Both the position numbers and the translations under genes were made by a program. Shown here piece after piece: positions 23,476 through 35,789 of a stretch of 64,000 nucleotides of DNA (positions are counted from its first letter, which is position 1; the number at the start of each line of letters is the position of its first letter). The DNA is from Torreya grandis. Its lineage: Eukaryota > Streptophyta > Pinopsida > Cupressales > Taxaceae. The notes under the pieces were generated by a model. The model had not been told where the DNA came from and made no database searches. It saw only the letters and a list, made by a program, of their open reading frames with translations. The stretch spans positions 1,353,001-1,417,000 of the forward strand of contig JARHVA010000082.1 in NCBI GenBank assembly GCA_037957365.1. The letters run 5' to 3'.

Positions 23476-24753
23476 TGTTACATCGTGATTCCTCACTAGA
23501 CAAACCTACTTAATTATCTGTGGATATCTATAGTTGAAAAATTTGATTTGGTTATTTTTTACTAAGCTTTGAGATATATGTTGTTATGGGATAGTAGGAT
23601 ATTACCTAGGCTATGAGATTACATTGTTATGAGCTAGTTGTAGTATATATGTTTACATTAAAAACATGTTGATTTGTTATTTCAACTATATTTTACGATG
23701 TATGTATATCAAGATGTTATGGTTTAACTACATACTTGTTGTAAGATTGAAGCAAGAGAACTCATCCCTCAGAGTGTGACAGAGGGAGAGCATCATCAGA
23801 TAAGGTGATGTAGATGGAGATATTGGTAGATGATAAAGAAATCATGTAGAACTCTGCACTAACCACAATAGCTAGCACATGTTATATGTATAATAAATGG
23901 TTAGCATAACATGTTTTGATGCCGAGTGTATTAGGTAGTTTAACATGGTTGCTAACTAGTTTAATGGTTTTGTGGAAATTTCTCTTATTTAACTTGTGTG
24001 TGTGACTATTATTATTTTAGAGATATGATTTACATAATTAGATTAAATTTGGGTTTTTTGATTTATGAATTAAGTCAGTTGGGGTGCTAATTTAATTAGC
24101 AAAATTATGGATTATTGTAATTAGAAATAAAATAGAAAAATAAGGAATAAAAATAAAAAAGAATAAACCAAAGTTAAAAAAGAAAAGAAAAGAAAATATC
24201 AAGCTTTAAATAAAGTGCACCACTAATGAGGAAAGAAAAGAAATCATGAATTAGAAATAAAATTAAATAAAAATAAAAGGGAAAGCAGATTTTCATTAAA
24301 AGGGAAAAATATTTAAAACAAAGCTATGCCCCCTTTTCATAGGGGGAATAAGAAAGAATTTTAGGGAGACATGAAAAGGGGAGGCACACCAAATAAAAAA
24401 AAGAATAAACATAAGATCAAAGGAAAAAGAAGGAAAGACAAGCTAATATAAAAGGAGCAACTATATAGATTGCCAGGTAGGTGATGTATTTGGTTTCCAT
24501 GTATGTTCTATTTAAATAATGATTTAGTGTCTGCATATTGAAGGAGAGAATTAAACTTACTAGGTCTTCTTACAATTATAGTGCACCATGGAAAGAAAAT
24601 AAGCCAAAAAATTATTACATGTAATTATATTTAATACAGATATGGTGGCCAGAAGGTAAATGATATTATAGCAATCTTATAAATAACTACATATGTAGCG
24701 GTTAATATCAATAAGGATACATTGATCCAAGTCATATATTAAAATAACAATTG

Positions 24754-24816
<63 letters not shown>

Positions 24817-27800
24817 AACCTTATACGCTATATTCTATGCTGTTGGAATTATATGCTAATTTTCAAGTAATAGAATGTATAACCAATTCTGATTTTAAAT
24901 AACTATCATTCTCCAGATATTGAATAACGATCTATGATATGTATTATTGAAATGTACCTTATTATAATTCCCTTGGATGCACGTAAACTAAAATACCTTA
25001 TCTATAATGATTTATACATCTAGATACTACTTAATGAAGTTAATGGGTTTAGTGCAACGATCCATTCCAACATTAACAGAAGCCACATAAAATCCATTGG
25101 ATGATTTATGGTTGATGTTGTAGATGATGGTAGGGTCAGTGATTTACATTAAAGTATTGGTATATGTAATTTGAGTGATTGATATATAATAGTCATATAC
25201 TTTACATTTATGTTTCTACATAAAGTAGCTACTTATATTGTCTGCAATGATATAGTATTTGTAGATTAGATCATTATAAACCATGAAAAATCATAAAAGA
25301 TATGATACACAAATCTATATATATATAAGTAGACTATATTGATTTAGAGTAGTGACTAAAATAATATAGTACAATAATTTTAATTATTTTTACCTGGTTA
25401 AGTTAAACATATATAACATGCAACAACTTGGTATAAAAGTGGAACGATTTTATTAATACACCCAACTGAGCCAAATAAATGCATCAATCTATATATTAAC
25501 TATAGCGAGTATACCCCAACTAAAAATAAGGCATAAAATGGTTTATCAATACATGATATTCTATTTAGAAATACTAAAATACTTATTTATAGTATTAGTT
25601 ATCCTAAGCTTAGCATCCCTAACATATATATGTATTGATTAACAAGAAATATGTGACACATAGTATATTTTTACCCTATTTAACATGTGCTAGATAATAG
25701 TATATTCCACCTCCAATGTTTGTTATGAATTTTAAGTTATATAAGTTGTATCAAATGGTTCCATTAGTAGAATGTGGAATAGGGTAGGACTACCAAACTC
25801 TATGGTAGTATATCCTAATAGTCTATATAACTAAACCAATGATATGAGATAATGACCTAAGTATATGGTGCATATATCCAATCAGCTCTGATAAATGCTT
25901 TATATAATATATTCTTGATATAATGCAACTGTTTGTGATTAAGTTTGGTGAACAATACCTATATATGAGTGAAATTGATGGTATGAGTTATTCAGCTGTA
26001 GATTTCTATATCTTTACCATTCGCTTATCCATAGGTTATAATTCATCAACTTAGATTAATCTAATGTTGGATTTATATTATCTATAGGATATGATTTCCA
26101 TAGGTAAAATATTAAGACAAATTGGTATACTATCAATTTTCATTCGATTACCAATATTTATGATGACTTTGGCCAATTAGAATTACCCTTGTGTGTTATC
26201 TAATACAATTCACTTAGATATAATTACACCTAATAATATGGTGGTGGACTGATGTGATGACCTTGAATATATGGAATAAAATGTGTAAATAAAATAGAAT
26301 ATCAAATCGGGCTTGAAAAGTGTAGTTAATTAAACCATTAAAGCTCATTATTATATACTGATAGAATGACTAATGACATCTACAGTTTTTATACATTAAC
26401 TAAGTACTTATAGACAGTTCATGTCATATATGCACAAGTGATCGTGTATGTATAAAATAAATATATCAATATAAATATTTAGGTACTCATATATACAAAT
26501 ATAGAGGTTTTACTTATGTCTGTAGTATTAATAGCAACCATAAAATCTTGTGGTCAAGAATTTATAATTACATGAACATAGTCTATTAAAATTATGATAA
26601 TTTGTTTAAAAAAGAGATTATGTTCACACGAGTTATAACTTAGTTGTCTGGTTCTCTAAAAATAATATGGTTGTTAATATATATATATATATATATATAG
26701 TAATAAAAACTAGTGAGTGGTACATATTGTGAGTAAATTAAAATGTACAAGTGATCAGACATATATAGCATATACTAGTACATCGTGATGTGTGTGTATA
26801 CGTTATAGTTTTGTTGTCTAGTAAAGACCAAGTTATAGGTTATTGAGGAATGGTAAACTATTTACTTGCATACAACCTCCTAAAATATAATAAATTGTTT
26901 AAATAAAGGACTATGATTTTATGAGTAGTAGGATTGACTATTGAAATGGATTACTATATCTTTAGAAATTAATGGACTATGATATATTATTTGTCATGGA
27001 ATATATTATGTATTTAAATATACTTATAGATATTAGATTTTGTAGTCTAAACATAGGATATACCTAGTTGGTATAATCTGTACTTGTTTACCTATAATTT
27101 AAGATTAAGGGACATTTGATTCTTGAAACTGTGAGATTGGTTTCTTGTGATTGAGTAGTGTACTCATGTATAATGACATATGATATTATGGGATGTCATA
27201 GAGTGTTTTCATTTTAAAAATTTAGTTTAAATGTATGTTATAGCCGGGTGGTACAAACTATAATTGTTATGTCTAGTCTCATACAAGCATTTGACAAATT
27301 AAATGTATGTGTGTTGATTATTACTATGAATAACATGTTTTATGATAGTTAGTAGGACCTTACTTATGCATGATTACAACCCTTGAGAGTTTAGTGAATG
27401 CTACAATGGATTATTTTATGTTTATGTGAGCTGAAACTTGATTTGTTATATCCAATTATTTGAATAGAAGCTTATGTTTCCATGTAATTATGACTACTTT
27501 ATTATGACTGCTTATGAAAAATTAGTAGTTATGTTTTGGAACACAAGACTATGATAGTATGGGATATCATAGGGTGCATTATATTTGTAAATTACTTATA
27601 GTAATTAGAATTTGCAGTTAGATGTATACTATACTCAGATGGTATAAACTGTAGTCATTATTTCTATTATGGGATAGATAATAATGTGAGATTCATTCAT
27701 ATGTTTGATGGAATAAATGTATGTTGTTAGATTATCCTATGCTTGGCATGTTATGTGATATGATTTATAGTAGGATGTAAATTATATGAATATTTTGGTT

Positions 27801-28664
27801 ATATTATGTTAATCAATCTTGCATTGTTGATACTGAGTAAGGAGAGAGACAAACTTCACTGGCTTACTAGCATCATAATACTCGATAAAAACAATTCGAT
27901 CAAGTGGTATGTATGAATTTTGACTGATCTATAGATTTATATTATTTATTATTCTTGAAAACTTTGGTCAAAGTAATGTTTAGTGAGACATTATCATTTC
28001 ATAAGTATGATTTACATGTTTGTATGATATCTTGTAATAGAATGGGTTTTCTATGATACACTACATGTTTAGTTTTAGAAATCATATAATACATATGTAC
28101 TTGCTTATCTCTCTAGATTCTCGCACCATCACTATCTACTCATCCATGAAGGGAGAGCCATTTCCTAATAGGATTAGTGTGGGAAATCATTGGTCTGTGA
28201 TTGGTGTGAAAATTCACTCAGATGATGCTCTCTCCCCATAGTAGTACTCATTTTGGGATGACATTTGATATTGCCATAAATACTAGAGTTTGGGAAAATA
28301 TGCTTTAGGGAGCCATGTATCTTATATATATATACATTATATTGTATTGTATTTATTATTAGAACATTATCATGATGAGTTTTAATTACTTATTTATTGT
28401 ACATTGACAACAATGATCATAGGCATGTATTAGTCATGGTTGGCTATTTATAATTACTTTCTATATTCTTATTATGATGTGTTTCTTGTGATGATAGTGA
28501 TCAGTAATGTATGACATAGTATGATTCATTTATAATTATCACACTTAAAGCATAATATATGATCACTGCTTAGATTCTTATGGTATAATCTATTTATAAT
28601 TTATGTTGTTTAAGTGTAAAAAAATTTATCACGTTTTCTATGTCAAACCTAGTGGGGTTGTTAC
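23476..28664 (+). repeat. 3' LTR (5,189 bp) of the giant-LTR element
   Basis: It starts TGTTACATCGTG and ends GGTTGTTAC, followed by the target-site duplication TATAC. Compared with the 5' copy it has a longer TC/TA microsatellite (about 24753-24812) and an extra segment at about 27000-28025. More than 5 kb is near the upper limit known for plant LTRs. Confidence 0.88.
27000..28025 (+). repeat. LTR segment absent from the other LTR, with internal diverged repeats
   Basis: Only the 3' LTR has this part. It contains related units: 'tatgatattatgggatgtcatag' near 27181 recurs as 'tatgatagtatgggatatcatag' near 27547, and a 'tggtayaaact' motif returns near 27070, 27248 and 27640. Such internal repeats can be lost by unequal pairing, so a deletion in the 5' LTR is more likely than an insertion here. 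No target-site duplication was seen at its edges. Confidence 0.6.
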
Positions 28665-28815
28665 TATACATATATACACACATGTATGTATGTGTATTAT
28701 ATATGTATGCAAATACATACACCTATATAAAAATATATACATAGATATATAAAATACACATTAAGACACATACATATATATAAATGCACATATATAACAT
28801 ATACACATACAATGA
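28665..28815. repeat. TA/CA microsatellite-like tract after the giant-LTR element
   Basis: Mixed (TA)n, (CATA)n and (CACA)n continue the tract found just left of 16808. The element therefore inserted into a microsatellite-like site. Confidence 0.8.
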
Positions 28816-30355
28816 GGACCTGTAATTGATTTGTGTTTATGGATGCATTTTTTATTTTAATATATTAACAAATTTAATTTAATATACGTGCATAAATTAA
28901 ATCATAGAAAAAAATGATAAAAATAGTTCATTGCCTTAGTGAGGTTAGAATAAACCTTACCACAGAACCGTGAAAATTAGTTGCTCCTCACTTTTCTTCA
29001 TTTCCCTACAAACCATCTAACGACATTCATAAAAATATTATTAAAGCATCAAAAAAATATTATTTGAGAATAAAAATATTATTTAAACATAAAAATATTA
29101 TTCAAGCATAAAAATATTATTCAAACATTAATTACAAGTGTAAATGATTCAAAGAACAACATGATGAGTTGAAGGGAAAATATTAATTCTCAATAATAAA
29201 TTGTGTTTAAAAACACAATAGGTAATTCAATTTAATAAGGTCAGTGTGAGTGTTTTAGAATTCTATTCAGTGGGCCAACAAAAATTTAAGATATACATTA
29301 AGAAATATTACTTAGCCATTCATATTCTAAGAAAGACATTGCTTCTACTTTATTATTTATATTTAGTCTCATATATATTGAAATATTAACAAAGAGTATC
29401 CATCACCATCTCTAAGATCCCTCCCCCTCTTACTAATACTAGTTTTACTTTCATAGTTATGTCCAAATTGATTTCAATCTGTAAAGGACACATATTAGGC
29501 TTTTAGATCCTATTTCTACCAAACCTATTATCAGGTTATTTCAATAAAATTATAATTTCAATGTATTATTAGATATTTCAGCTCACATTTACATTCCAAT
29601 GAAAATAGAAATTTTGATAGTTAAGATAATAAATAATTATTGACTCTATATTTTCAAACACTATAATAGATAAAGGATTGAGATAATAATGTTTTAAAAT
29701 CAACTCACAATTTTCAATAGATCCTAAAAATCCTTTGTAGCCACCATGTATATCGAACTAATTGAGACTAGTTGGGAGGAACACGAATCATAAAGAATCA
29801 CTATAAAGTTCAACATATACAATATTTAGACCAAACCCTAACCCTAATCAAGACTATAGGATCCATGGCAAATAAAGCTAGATAAAATCCTAATTGAACC
29901 ATAACCTTAACCCTAATCAAACCCTAACCCTTAAACCTTTATAAATTAATTTAGATAAGTTTTTTTAGAATTGTCTTTTTATTTAAATCTGTATAAAAAA
30001 TAATAATCTGATCTTGCTTCCAAATTATATGAGTTGACTTCCAAACACGAAGGAATTTTAGTTGTCATATGGAGCTCATGGTAGATGATGCTCTCGCTCA
30101 TGATAAGCTCATAGTTTTTCTGATGCACATACCTCTTACCATTGCTTCTAATGCCATTGCCACCATCCTTTGATATAGATTTGAATTGGTTGAAAATATT
30201 AGAAAAATCTATTGCAAACAACATTCTACTCTACCATTTTGAGGGAGATTTACAAAGAGACGAGCCTATACATAGATATATGTAGAGATATGAGCCTTTA
30301 CAGAGAGATTTTCAAGGTTCAAGGAGGAACATGGTAGCCACTGTCAACATGGAGC
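28816..30355. other. AT-rich stretch without recognised genes
   Basis: It holds a short minisatellite (29035-29125) and a stretch near 29833-29935 with several CCCTAAC/CCCTAAT hexamers or heptamers ('aaaccctaaccctaatc'). These may be telo-box-like promoter motifs or chance. A single 81-codon frame at 29979-30224 (minus) resembles nothing known to me. Confidence 0.45.
29035..29125. repeat. short tandem repeat, about 18-19 bp unit
   Basis: Roughly five imperfect units of 'aaaaatattattcaagcat' follow each other. Confidence 0.8.
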
Positions 30356-30620
30356 TCAACCTAAAATGAGCCTACAATGATTAGCTTTTAGAGTTTTTGT
30401 GTTATATTTGGGTGAAGGTGCAAAGTAATTAGGGTTACTTTAATTTAGATAGCGTGAGAAGGGTATGTTAAAGGGGATTTTTAAAATATGAATATATTTA
30501 TTACTAATTTATGAATGGTTTTTTCATGCTTGACTATTGGTGCTTTTAGGGTTAGGAAATGATGTTTGAAGGGTTAAGTTTTGGTCATATGTTTAAAAAG
30601 TGTGTTTTATGACCTCTCAT
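30356..30620 (+). repeat. dispersed repeat, inverted partner at 11938-12200
   Basis: This is the reverse-complement partner of 11938-12200. It ends about 700 bp from the last recognisable part of the pararetrovirus fossil, but I have no evidence that the two are linked. Confidence 0.75.
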
Positions 30621-31319
30621 GATAAAATCCTTTATATCATAAAATATATAATGAGTTAGACATTGAAATATTAGTTATAAGTAGTTAAGACGATGTAGTA
30701 AAATAGGTTAAAAAAATTGAAGTCTAGTGTGCCACTAGGATAAATCTACGTGGCTCTAAAGTTAGGGTACATGGCTTCTAGGACCTTTCCCCTATATAAA
30801 ATTATTTTTATCTTGTCATGTTCTGCCTCTTCATCTATATTTTTAGTGAGAAAAATTTGTATATTTCGATCACATTTTGTATTATAGATTTTAGTAGTAC
30901 TGAGTTAATTAGATTTTTTTTAACTTCATATATTATTATACACCTTCAAATTTTAAATAGCTCTAGGTGCTACACTCTTATAGAATTTATGATCATAAAA
31001 ACTATAATTTTGACTTATATATCATAATTTTTGTGTTAGTATATATAATACTTATAATTATATTATGATATACATAAAAAATTTAATATGTATTTTAGCT
31101 ACATTGCAATGTAATCAATATTCTATAAATGATGTTTCTGAAGCCACAGACAATACTGTCGATCTTGGGACACTACTATTGATGTTAATATTTGTGTTGA
31201 AAAAATATTATTCATTATAGAATATGCACTAGATTGATATGTAACTAACTTTGTTGTTTTAGATATTCTAATGTCTCTTTATTGATGTATTCAGATCTAA
31301 AACACATGTTGTATATCTA
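30621..31319. other. AT-rich stretch without recognised genes
   Basis: On the minus strand this should hold the remainder of RT and RNase H of the pararetrovirus if the copy were complete. I find no such motif, so the fossil seems to end or decay beyond recognition near 31320. Confidence 0.45.
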
Positions 31320-31329
31320 CATTGTGTTG

Positions 31330-31560
31330 CTATTCTCATCAAATTAGTATCAAAATGACTGGATAATTAAAATGCATAATAATGCCATTCATAGGTTTAT
31401 AATTTATACACAACCTCTTTTTGCCTCTTACCTTTATAATTCTCTTGTTGATGAAGAATGTTGCACTAAAATTGCTATCTAATAATTATTTCACCATTTA
31501 TACATTTATTTTATGTCCAATGGAGATAACAAATAGGTTTGGTCTTTTTGAATTTAATCT
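31330..31560 (-). pseudogene. caulimovirid-like RT, N-terminal fragment
   Basis: Minus-strand codons at 31429-31388 read RGKKRLCINYKPMN, which fits the first RT block of caulimovirids (a basic RGKxR run followed by an IxYKxxN stretch) better than that of Ty3/gypsy, which has a KKDGxWRxCVDYR-type block. Residues before it (SATFFINKR) fit the usual approach to this block. The palm domain with its Asp-Asp pair is not found downstream. Confidence 0.7.
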
Positions 31561-31869
31561 TGATTTTCTATACTTATCTCAATCTCACGTTCCTTATAGG
31601 TTAGTGACTATAATTACAAAGGATTTAAATTACATCATATTCCCTTATGAATTTTCTTTGATTTTAGTAAGTTAGCCATTTTCTAAAACTATGCTAATTT
31701 TTTGGAAGCTTTCTCTTCTTAGGAGTGGCTCTCCTAGTTTATTTTTATGTTTCCTTTATTTTGTATAAAGTTATGATTTCTTCCTACCATGGTTTTGAAT
31801 GTGATCCTTGTGATTGATGTTCCACTTGGGTTGCACAAATACTTTCTTCAACATATTTTGATCTATAGA

Positions 31870-32200
31870 TATTTACAAGTTTGGGATTATGGTGGAGGAT
31901 AACTTCAGACTTAGTTTGTACAAAATGAGCATATTTTAGTAGGATAAAATTTCCTAACAACAAGTATGCTTGCTAGTTATTGTATTCTATGACATCTACA
32001 TGGAATATACAATTTTGAATAATTAAAGGAACTATATAGGCATACCTTTCAAAATTGACTTGGTCACCTATGATGGATGTCCCTGTAATGACTAATAAAT
32101 TTGGCTGTTAGTATTCCTCAAGTATTCCTAAGGTTATAGAAAATGACCTAGGTGAGCCTATGTCTAAGAAAGCATAAAAATCATATATTTTATAGCCAGA
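31870..32200 (-). pseudogene. caulimovirid-like aspartic protease
   Basis: The active-site motif is FLDIGS at 32170-32153 (Asp-Ile-Gly where Asp-Thr/Ser-Gly is usual). About 60 residues later come VPLIIQNCIFHVDVIEY and then LLLGNFILLKYAHFVQ near 31960-31915. Spacing and the LGN-F-LxxYxxF-Q pattern match the caulimovirid protease between capsid and RT. One stop (EEY*QPN) and another after EYNN break it. Confidence 0.75.
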
Positions 32201-32899
32201 GAGATTAATATATATATATATATATATATAAGTAGTATTGTTTGTCATGAAGGTGTTGGGATATGATTCAAATCATGGTTTGATCCTTATGGAATTCAAA
32301 AAGGATTTATTCTATATGATTCAATCTATCACAAATGTTAATGAAAGCTTGTACAAGTCTTTTACTAGAGCCCTTGGTGATTTCATTTCTGCAAGAATAG
32401 CATCTTGGCTTTCCATTATCTTTTTTTACCAATCTATTGAAGCACCTTTCTAACTCTTCTCTTATTATGATTCTCCATAATCTTATTCCACCTTAATATC
32501 ATTATATTCTTATTTTTTGAGTAAGGCACCTTGTATCCATGATCAACCTTTTTTTTCTAATCACTATTGATTTTGACATACTGCCATGAACTGAAGCTTT
32601 ATATTATGCTAACCTTTTCTTCAGTGCTTTTATTTATTTTGTCAAATCAATTTTTTTTATGTTGATGCTCAAAGAGTACTCTAATCATTTTATCTATGCT
32701 TCAATAATTTATATATATTTATCTATGTTTATAAGAATCTAATTGGATACTGACATTTTCCAACTATTCTTTAAACAACTAGACAACTAGATCATATCTT
32801 CACTATTTGATGATGACTTTTCTCTCTCTTTTAATATCCTTTATTTGAGAATTTTATCTCTAAATTATCTCATCATATGGTGCTACTTAGATATTTCCT

Positions 32900-33800
32900 A
32901 AAACTCATAATACTACTCATCAGGGGATTCCAATGCTTCTTCAATTAGTACATAATCCCACCATGCTTGTGCTTGAGGGATCTCATAAAAGGCTTTGGTT
33001 GGGAGATTTGCATTTTTGACTTGAAAATATGTTGTATAATGATTCCATTCACCAATATAATATTTGATAGCAGAGGTACTAGGTCTTGGAGTAGATATTT
33101 TTCTTAGGATAGTGCGGGGATTTTTCTTTTCCCATCGAGGATTTTTTTTTAGGGATAGGAGTTGCCCTGAATTTCCTTTTCGTTTTGGAACCTATTTTTA
33201 TCTTGAAGCCTATCTTGGCTAGGAAGTTCTAATATTTATATCTTTTATCTCGATTTGTGAGGGAAAATGTGACCATAATTGAAATTAGACATATTATTGC
33301 CCCAAGGTGGAAGTTTTCCTGACATTTAACATAACTCTTGGAGGTTACATGATGAATTATACTCATTTATATGACTATTTACAAGTTTTTGTACGCACAT
33401 ATTTTGTAATTTTATATATAAAAGGTTTTTAATCTTGGTTAAAGTCTTATATTCTATCAATTTTTGGCTAGGAATTCAACTACCCATTCCCTTAATCTAC
33501 ATGGGAGTGAAGCAAGATAAAATCTTTTTGTTGTTGGTTGATGCCAGTCTCTAGCTTTATGATTAAGCCTCTCATAGGTTAAAGAATATTCATTGAATTT
33601 TTAAAGGTCACAAACTTTCATCAAATACATTTGTTGTCTTGTTTCTTAGACCTTATCAGTCTTTATCTTTATGATTAAGTCTCTCAGAGGTTAAATAATA
33701 TTCATTGAATTTTTGAAGGTCACAAAGTTTCATCAAATACATTTATTGTCTAGTTTTTTAGACCATATAAATACATTCTAGGCAAATTTTATAAATCAAA
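32900..33800 (-). pseudogene. capsid/gag-like region of the pararetrovirus fossil
   Basis: A frame near 33620-33460 reads KFNEYSLTYERLNHKARDWH and then YLASLPCRLREWV, which looks like a capsid or Gag helical domain. Part of it is tandemly duplicated (33555-33777). A Lys/Arg-rich stretch near 33260-33120 follows, as in the C-terminal part of caulimovirid capsids. Next is a Trp/Tyr-rich stretch with YYIGEWNHYTTYF and AWWDYVL (near 33060-32940) that I cannot name. I did not find the expected CCHC zinc finger. The assignment rests mainly on position between movement protein and protease. Confidence 0.45.
33555..33777. repeat. 112-bp tandem duplication
   Basis: Units 33555-33666 and 33667-33777 both start 'ctttatgattaag' and are about 90% alike by eye. 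The duplication lies inside the capsid-like coding remnant and arose after or during its decay. Confidence 0.88.
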
Positions 33801-35789
33801 TCAAACACTAATTAAGATCATCCTAATTTAGCAATGTCTTGTTTACCATAATAAGAAGTCTTGGGTTCTTTTCCTTCTTCATGTGGTCTTGCTTTGACTA
33901 GGTTTTCCCACCAATATCTTAATTTACTAGACATAAGCTTATCGACATAGAAAATAACTTTTTAAAGAGTTATAGTTCAATTAGGATGTCCTAACTCAAA
34001 ATTCCTAATGTTATCAATCCATAGCTTAATGGCATCAAAATATGTCTATTCATTTATCAATGTTAATAATGTACTTGTTTATATTTTAAACCTTGAGAGT
34101 AGAAGTACTAGGAGTTTTTTCTAGTATTAGTTATTTGAGAGGATTTGAATCTTTTTCTCCTTCTACTTTTGTATATTGCTTTGGCAAGTGTTATTCTTAT
34201 GCAATTTTTTTTCTAAATAATCTAGATAGTCTTCTACTTTAGATTGTGTTGATACTAGAAAAAAAAATTAGACTTAGTTTTGTAGACTTGATGCATTTTA
34301 TAAAGTTATTTATGAGTTTTTTGTTGAACTACTGCCATCCACTCAATTTCCTCTACTTCATCTTCCTTGAATACTAGGCTTATCAAGGTCTTATCACTTT
34401 TGTATTTCCTGTGTAGGTTTGGTTTTTCTATAACACTTTTCAAGACTTTATGCTTGACCATTAATTGTTCACCAACTCATTGATTTCATTATTCATTTGA
34501 ATTATTATGCTAAGCTCAAACAACTCTAATTTTATTTGAATATTTCTTGATTTTTTATAATTTTTTCTGTAACTCGAGGAAAAAAGTCAAAATAAGTCTA
34601 TTAAATTTTCTTGAGTTCTTGTAATGAATCAAGATGTGAATAAGAATTTTGAAATAATTTAATTTCTAACCCTTATTATCTTCAACTCATTGTGTCAATG
34701 AGTTTAAAATAAGAATAAATAATAGAATTAATTTGAGCCATTTCATTTTGAACTTTTGTGAAGGCTTTTTAGGAGCTTAATAACAAATGAGAGGTGGTTC
34801 ACTCAATTTTTGAACTTATAGAATCAATATTATGTACATACTGACTCATACTAGAGGATTCAGACATTATTTTTTGTACATAATTTTGTGCTTCATTGAC
34901 AAACATTGAGATAACATTTTCACACCATGTTGGACATTTGGAACATCTTTAGCAATGTCATTGATGTCATGTTGTATAGATAAATTCCACTATACAAGCC
35001 AATTGAATTGTGATTCAGATGGTTTTCAATATTTGTTAATTTCTCTATGAATCCTTGCTTCATACCTTCCCCATACTTTTTATCAGTGTTATACACTGAG
35101 AATGATTCTACCATGGGCCATCATCTGGGCTCATAACTTATGACCTTCTTTGACTAAGAACTTATATGGATGTCATACTCTATTTTATTTTCATCTAAAT
35201 GCTTGGGTAGTTTCCTCCTTTCTAAGATCATATCATAGATTTATTTTCTTCATATTATCTTTATTTTGGTGTTTCTTCCTCTATTTATTTTTCTTTCCCA
35301 TTATAGTTATCCTCTTTTGAAATGAGAGCAAGCTTCCTACTTACCCTATTTGTTAATATATTTTAAAATTAGGGATCTATATTGCTTGAAAATGTAAAAT
35401 TGTGTTGGGAATGAAAATGGTTAATAAATTATGATAATAATATTTTAGAGGAGTTGAAAATGATCTCATCATTTAATAGATTCACAAGAGATTTAGGTTA
35501 TTTTGCATTATATCTTATAATATGCTTATTACTCTATGGAAGAGTTTGTTTGGTACTGAACATCTTATGTAATTTTTATGATTGGTTTTTTGGTTGAAAA
35601 TTAGTATCACCAACATTTTTTGGCAACTCTGATATAAAAGTTGTAGTAGTTAGGAAACTAGTGAGACTAACAATGGCAAAGAGATGATGAACAAGGGTTG
35701 ACTTAAAACAAAATATTGATCCAAAAATAGGAAAATCTTGAAATACCAAAGTAGGATCTTTGGTATATTGAACCAAGGGTATCCTGTAT
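33801..35789 (-). other. linker part of the pararetrovirus fossil
   Basis: Minus-strand frames here are broken, but show charged, Asn/Glu/Lys-rich stretches such as IIQMNNEINELVNN near 34470 and EKLTNIENHLNHNS near 35020, compatible with coiled coils. In caulimovirids a virion-associated or linker region stands between movement protein and capsid. I assign no function to it. Confidence 0.4.

Larger units (their letters stand above)
16808..28664 (+). mobile_element. giant-LTR, largely non-coding Ty3/gypsy-derived element (LARD-like)
   Basis: Two direct repeats of 4.2 and 5.2 kb enclose 2.45 kb of internal DNA. The 3' copy starts TGTTACATC, the 5' copy TATTACATC, and the 5' copy ends TTGTTACA. 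A primer-binding site stands 2 bp inside the left LTR. The 5-bp direct repeat TATAC (16803-16807 and 28665-28669) is the target-site duplication; the second LTR has lost its last base. The interior keeps only an integrase C-terminus and a probable chromodomain, so it is a non-autonomous relic of a chromovirus. The LTRs are about 85% alike by eye. Confidence 0.88.

Noticed and set aside
16808..28664. Segmental duplication instead of an LTR element
   Set aside because: A primer-binding site at the correct place, TG/CA ends and a 5-bp target duplication fit an LTR element. A plain duplication would not explain them.
29035..29125. CRISPR-like array
   Set aside because: The repeats are directly adjacent, about 18-19 bp, AT-rich, imperfect and without spacers, in plant nuclear DNA.
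31421..31675. Plus-strand frame of 84 codons, hydrophobic
   Set aside because: It is antisense to the caulimovirid-like RT fragment, and hydrophobic translation is expected opposite Lys/Asn-rich codons.
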